This document shows positions 59,159 through 64,000 of a DNA stretch of 64,000 nucleotides, piece by piece. The notes beneath the pieces were generated by a model. That model was not told the origin of the DNA, searched no databases, and worked only from the letters and a program-made list of their open reading frames with translations. Source of the stretch: Phytoseiulus persimilis (lineage: Eukaryota > Arthropoda > Arachnida > Mesostigmata > Phytoseiidae); NCBI GenBank assembly GCA_037576195.1, contig CM075101.1:37386001-37450000 (forward strand), in the 5' to 3' direction. Position 1 is the first letter of the stretch. Every line of letters begins with the position of its first letter. A program made the translations under genes and the position numbers.

Positions 59159-59458
59159 CTAGGCCTCGCAGGCGCTTGTCATGAGCTCGCTCTTCGCGGA
59201 GTCATCAGATTTTGAGTTTCCGAGTGTAGACTCCCCGAGCACGAGAAGAAGTCTACGTCCTTTTCTCGAACGATTGGGATCTCCCGCAGGTATTGCTTCG
59301 GCTAGAATAGAGCTTTCCAGATCACACAGCGATCTCCGTGGATTCTTAAGCCGAATCGAGTCGGAAACTGACAACGCGAGAATCGCAGATACCAAGAGCA
59401 GAGCCAGGAGATCAACGGTGCGCCGCTCCTGTGCAGCGAACACATAGCCGAGGCTCAT
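59159..59458 (-). CDS. Possible secreted peptide precursor
   Basis: A 99-codon minus-strand frame starts at ATG 59458. It has a strong hydrophobic segment (VDLLALLLVSAILALSVS) acting as a signal sequence, followed by basic cleavage-like sites (KNPRRS and SRKGRR) around a peptide SLCDLESSILAEAIPAG. A splice acceptor (TTCGCTGCACAG) lies just before the hydrophobic part, so the real start may be in an upstream exon. The layout resembles a neuropeptide or hormone precursor, but no known peptide motif is present. A chance frame is possible. Confidence 0.35.
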   Translation of the reverse strand: MSLGYVFAAQERRTVDLLALLLVSAILALSVSDSIRLKNPRRSLCDLESSILAEAIPAGDPNRSRKGRRLLLVLGESTLGNSKSDDSAKSELMTSACEA

Positions 59459-61053
59459 GCGCGAGAACTTGGGATCTCAACACACAAGCATCCACTCGAC
59501 CGCCCTCAATGGCTCTCGACACGATTCGCGAATCCCGATTGATCAGCTGCCCAGCAGCTTGGCGTTTCCGTTTTCAGCGCGCATGCGGACTTGCTTGGAG
59601 CCTCTACTCTACTGGCTTGCTCTGGTAGGCCCGCGTTAAATTCCAGAAGATACCACACTCTACAAACGGACCTGCTCGAAACAACAGAAGAGACACGTAG
59701 TAAAGTAGTCGGCTGGGCCAATCGTCGTCAGAGGCACGAAACGGGAATTAGCTATCACACACGCACGGCTCACTGGCTTAGACTCTCGCTAAGATCTCTG
59801 ATGTGAAGCTTCTTCGAAGCTGTTGGGCTCGGGTTCTCTTCGGACGTTTATAGTCTCCGGCCTGGTGGCGCTCTCTTCTTCCAGATCTCTCGCGCAACGA
59901 ACTCACCCTCGGAAGCGACTCATTCTGACGACGATGCTCGATGCGCTCGCACTCCGATGTGATGCTCTGAGCCTGTGCTCGCAGCGAATGACTCATCCGC
60001 TCACTTACGTACTCGCCCTGCCGATCACTCCCTTGCCACCCGAACGACTGGGACTGCACCTCACAAAAGCGACGTAACCCTGACGTCACCGTGCCTCCTC
60101 TCTGTCAATCACGACAGGAATACGTTGCGTGGAAAGAGGGCGCCTGGTCATCAAACAATAGTCTCAGGCAATCTGTAAACTTGTCTCCACGTTGACCTCG
60201 ACCGAGGGATTGGCGAACCCGTGTTAAAGGAACGATGATAGATAAACAGCTCCCACTCGAAGAATCCAGCAATGTTAGGAATGTAGCGTCTTCAGTTTTA
60301 CAACTGATCACGCGACAAGAGCCTTACGGACTCACACCCCAGACGAAAAGGAATTCCGCCTGTCCGCAGAGTGGGTTCGGCTTCATGGAAAGATTACGGG
60401 AGAGAGAGAGAGTTGCGCGAACCTGGCGGTTTGCTCAGATCGCCTCCCGGAGGAAATTCGCGGGCCCCGATAGTTTGCGGGCGCTGACACACAAACTATT
60501 GGTTCCCCTTTCATTCCGGACCGACGCCTGTATCATTCATGGAACAAGGCTCCCGCTCTACTCACCGCGTTGCCGCCATACTTTTTACCTTCCCCGTCTC
60601 TCACTAGATTCTTGAAATATGCATCAGGAACGTGTGTCGTCGATGATACCGATGACTCATCCAGAATTCCTGACTTCTGCGTCACAGAATAAAGTTGAGT
60701 CATTCTCTGTTTCTATCCAACTTTAAGAGTCGCCCGCAGATTTCCTTGAAAAATGTCGAAGAAAAAAGGACACTCGATTTCACTCTTCTCCGCCGAGCCC
60801 GAACGCCTCGACAACGGACGACTTCGAGCGAGGTTGGCGAGGAATAATTCTGTCCCGTCCAAACTCCGTGTCGAACCTTAAGGAAGCCTTGATTCGAAAG
60901 ACAGAGGAATCCAGATTGATGGACTACTTCGATACTTTCGAGTAGAATGGACCACTTCGAGTTTAAACTCGAAATTCTCAAGAAATCGGGAGTTTAACGC
61001 ACCTGGTAACTCCTCAAAAACCCGTCGCAGTCCAGGCGGCCGAAGTAAAAGTC
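59459..61053. other. No convincing gene
   Basis: Short frames on both strands, none recognised. A GAGAGAGAGAG run lies near 60401. Confidence 0.35.
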
Positions 61054-61135
61054 TGGCAGCGGTGGGGTTCGAACCCACGCCTCCGAAGAGACTGGTGCCT
61101 AAAACCAGCGCCTTAGACCACTCGGCCACGCTACC
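61054..61135 (-). tRNA. tRNA-Leu (UAG)
   Basis: The 82-base minus-strand sequence folds as a class II tRNA. Acceptor stem GGTAGCG pairs with CGCTGCC; anticodon stem CTGGT/ACCAG holds loop TTTAGGC with anticodon TAG; a long variable arm and the T arm GTGGGTTCGAACCCCAC are present. Discriminator base A. Confidence 0.95.
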
Positions 61136-61779
61136 TTGGTCCAGCAACGAGCTTCTGGATGACCTTAACATTTTGGGGCGCTGTCGCGGTGAATCTGATC
61201 CAAGAAGTAGTCAGAATTTCTCTGATATTGCCTATAAGTCACGACAATCTAGGCGGATATCCCAGTCTCCAGCCCAGGGTGATCAGTTGAAGACATTCTC
61301 GTGTGAATCAGCATGCGAGCAGGACTGTCAGGGGAAGAGAAAAGACAGTCCGTAATCGAGCGGAGCGCATGAGTAGCATGGAAGGCTCGCAGAGTACAAC
61401 CGTTTTTAATGTAGGCTTACATTCTACCGGCGAGGGTTCGCTTGTTGTGCCGGAAGCTAACCGCAACGAAACTGAAACCACCCAGGGTTGTGCTTTGCGG
61501 TACTGTCGACTAGCACTTATCACTCGCTCTGCCGTCAGCGGCTTGCTTCCATTATACTGGTCAATGATCAGATCGATGTGAAACGTAAGCCTACGGACCC
61601 ACTAGTTCAGCAGCTGAACTTGGCCCCGTGTTTTTTTCCGCCGGTGGTGTGGTAGAGTTTCTCGATGGATCGAGCTCTGATAATAATAAAATTCGTGTAA
61701 TTAACCGATTAGAGGCGGAGCTGAAGAACCCATCGAAACGCTTGTGACATCCGAGTTGAAAGATTTCAGCAAAAGTACT

Positions 61780-61851
61780 TGGAGATGCCGGGGATCGAAC
61801 CCGGGGCCTTTCACATGCAAAGCGAACGCTCTACCACTGAGCTACATCCCC
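61780..61851 (-). tRNA. tRNA-Ala (UGC)
   Basis: The 72-base minus-strand cloverleaf has acceptor stem GGGGATG/CATCTCC, anticodon loop TTTGCAT (TGC) and T arm CCGGGTTCGATCCCCGG. It is nearly identical to the plus-strand Ala gene at 62087-62158. Confidence 0.95.
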
Positions 61852-62086
61852 GTCGTCAGATGACAGCGCTCGAAGATGTTTTCCAATAGACTGCGCTGCC
61901 TCCGCTTCGAACTGTGGCTTACGCTGTTCCCGGTACGTTCGGCCACCTCTGCGTACTCTGGCCGAACAAATGAAACTGGGGACCGATTCTCCGATAGGAC
62001 CCGGATCTACAGACGAAAACCAGCGCATAGGATGATCTTGAGGGGTGCTCAGGACCGGATCGACTTGCCGCACTCGATGAGCGTAA

Positions 62087-62158
62087 GGGGATGTAGCTCA
62101 GTGGTAGAGCGTTCGCTTCGCATGTGAAAGGCCCCGGGTTCAATCCCCGGCATCTCCA
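62087..62158 (+). tRNA. tRNA-Ala (CGC)
   Basis: The 72-base plus-strand cloverleaf differs from the minus-strand Ala gene only at the first anticodon base (TTCGCAT, anticodon CGC) and one base in the T loop (TTCAATCC). Confidence 0.95.
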
Positions 62159-62411
62159 AATTTTGATTGCTCCCTCGAGCCTGTGCTGTTCAGCAGAAGT
62201 GCTTTTTAGCCCACATTTGTCACAAGATCTCTCCAAAACGCGCAGATTGGTGAGCGAGATATCGGTCAGATAGTCTCCATGAGCGCCATCTGCGCTTTTC
62301 TCGCATTCAGGCTCGGATTCGATTCCAAGGCTCGTAGAGTCATCGTAAGTGTTTCAAGGACCGTCGAAGAGTAATATGCGAGAACAGTTCCATGACCCAC
62401 ATCATCCACGG

Positions 62412-62430
62412 AAAAAAATAACAAAAAAAA
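62412..62430 (-). terminator. Pol III terminator of tRNA-Leu (UAA)
   Basis: Two T runs on the transcribed strand (TTTTTTTTT and TTTTTTT) begin a few bases after the tRNA 3' end. Confidence 0.7.
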
Positions 62431-62433
62431 ACC

Positions 62434-62517
62434 TGTCAGAAGTGGGGTTCGAACCCACGCCCTCTTTCGAGGAGCAGAGCTTAAATCTGCCGCCTTAGAC
62501 CACTCGGCCATTCTGAC
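62434..62517 (-). tRNA. tRNA-Leu (UAA)
   Basis: The 84-base class II minus-strand tRNA has acceptor stem GTCAGAA/TTCTGAC, anticodon stem GCAGA/TCTGC with loop TTTAAGC (TAA), a long variable arm and T arm GTGGGTTCGAACCCCAC. Confidence 0.95.
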
Positions 62518-63711
62518 TAGCTGTCCGCTCACGGCAATTTCTCTATAGACATATGCATGCATAGCTCGCGCGCGACAAAACTCGATATGTCATCGATACG
62601 AGCTGTAGGCATCACGACGCTGATATTCTTTCGTCACTCGTGGGTCTTCGGATATCTTCGAGTTGGATTCCAGCATACGAGGGACTGCTCCGTTAGAGCA
62701 CGATCTTCCAGTGGAAATCTTTCATTCGCCACGTCGTTGCCAAAGCGCCCTGATCAGTTAGCGTTTGGCAGGTTCAAAAGAACGGGTTGAAATCGGAGAT
62801 GAGAGAACGATGATGATGACAGTGATCACTGTTCAGCGCCAGGACAGACGTAGGACGCTGTTTTCATCGTATCGTGAATAGTGACTCATCTCAGAGGAGC
62901 CGACGCTGCAACACAGCGATCATGGCATCGGGTCTCGATGCAGGCTCAGGTGTGTTCCGGTCGGTTCATCTTGCTCCATCGAATCCTAGTCGAACTCGGT
63001 GAGTCTTCCCGCTTCTGTCTCGAGAATGCGGGAGGCATTCGCAGCATCCAAGAGCCGTTGGTCGCGGAACCGGACCTGGAGCTCCTATTGAGTTGCGCAT
63101 TCCAAGAAAGAGTGTGCTTCTTGGCGAGGGCGGCAAACTCATTCGGCACCCCAGTGTCACTTCGGCCTGACGCGAGAGAAAACCATATGCGGTCCGCTGT
63201 CGTTGCTGAGTTGGACGGGATGGTGCTGTCGGGCTTGGGACTGTGTTGACCAGAATGGCCGAGCCCCCTGCGCGAGCAGTACCATGGTACCTAATCATTT
63301 TATAAAAGTTTGGACACAGAGGGATCTAACGAGCAAGACGTATGCAAGACTCAAACGGATCATGAGCTTGGTTATGTTAGAAATGTGTCGCCTGTCAGTT
63401 GCGGAGCTTACACGCGTCCTGCCCTCAAGGAGAAGTGTCTTTTTCTTCGACAGAGAAGTTCGGTTGCCACAGGAACACCGAAGTTCTGCTCAGTTTTTGA
63501 CCATTGGGTATGGTTTCGGAATTCCTTGTTTGGCTGTTTCTCATCGTTCGCGGAATATTGGCGGAGATAATCCGGAGAAAATAAGAAGCATAGTGTTCCC
63601 CGCTTGGACGCTCGAACGCTGACTGAGTCAGTTGTTGCTTCATTCCAAACACGAATCGTCTCTATGTCATGATCTGGTCCACGGGGTTCGCGTTGCGGAA
63701 CGTTGATGAAA
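62518..63711. other. Between tRNA genes; no protein gene recognised
   Basis: A plus-strand frame (62881-63249) and an overlapping minus-strand frame (62946-63149, NEFAALAKKHTLSWNAQ) have some protein-like composition but no family match or clear splice context. Confidence 0.3.
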
Positions 63712-63718
63712 AAAAAGA
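63708..63718 (-). terminator. Pol III terminator of tRNA-Glu
   Basis: A T run (TTTTTTTT on the transcribed strand) immediately follows the tRNA-Glu 3' end. Confidence 0.7.
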
Positions 63719-63719
63719 T

Positions 63720-63791
63720 TTCCGACGCCGGGAATTGAACCCGGGCCGCCTGGGTGAAAACCAGGAATCCTAGCCACTAGACCACGCCGGA
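63720..63791 (-). tRNA. tRNA-Glu (UUC)
   Basis: The 72-base minus-strand cloverleaf has acceptor stem TCCGGCG/CGTCGGA, anticodon stem CCTGG/CCAGG with loop TTTTCAC (TTC), and the GGTTCAATTCC T loop with discriminator A. Confidence 0.95.
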
Positions 63792-64000
63792 TATATCTTC
63801 GCTAGTATCAACAGCCCACCACATGCCAGGCCGCCGCACAGTGGGTCTGCGGCGGAACAAAGTGGTCGCATAGCAGTTGACGTCGGATGAGCTCATGAAA
63901 GGAGGATCGAACGTGATGGAAAACTCGTATTTTCTTCGTTTTCCCTCCAAGATTCTGCCCTTGAATCATGAGAATAGGAGGAAAGAGATCCAACGAAGCC

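Overview
The window is nuclear DNA from an arthropod. Short introns with clean GT-AG borders, some intronless genes, a cluster of Pol III tRNA genes and the protein families present fit a compact chelicerate genome. A predatory (mesostigmatid) mite is my best guess; that is an inference from gene style, not proof. Most protein genes here are either single open frames or need splicing across several small exons, so simple ORF calls miss many of them.

Region 0-21 kb, mostly minus strand. Two tandem copies of a protein kinase A regulatory-subunit-like gene lack the dimerisation/docking domain; the first runs off the left edge. Each has a TATA box about 95 bases before its ATG and a shared sequence block near the expected start site. 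A decayed MATH-domain gene lies between them. Two tandem, intronless F-box/leucine-rich-repeat genes follow. They are separated by a worn Tc1-type transposon and an orphan exon. Upstream is a complete five-exon gene for a small secreted protein of unknown function. A foldback inverted repeat sits at 6.1-7.2 kb.

Region 21-41 kb has few convincing genes and is GC-rich in its second half. It holds simple repeats and two plus-strand exons of one candidate transcript (33.0 and 36.2 kb).

Region 41.5-51.5 kb is a glutamate carboxypeptidase II (PSMA/NAALADase)-like gene on the plus strand. I could join twelve exons with matching phases into 791 codons. One intron uses a GC donor. One of the zinc-ligand histidines of the family is Arg, and the family's substrate pocket is not conserved, so the protein is probably a pseudoenzyme. 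A separate coding exon lies inside one of its introns.

Region 51.5-64 kb holds a small two-exon gene, a glycine-rich secreted (cuticle-like) gene with two apparent frameshifts, a three-exon small heat shock protein gene, a possible secreted peptide precursor, and five tRNA genes (Leu-UAG, Ala-UGC, Ala-CGC, Leu-UAA, Glu-UUC). The two Ala genes form a head-to-head inverted pair.
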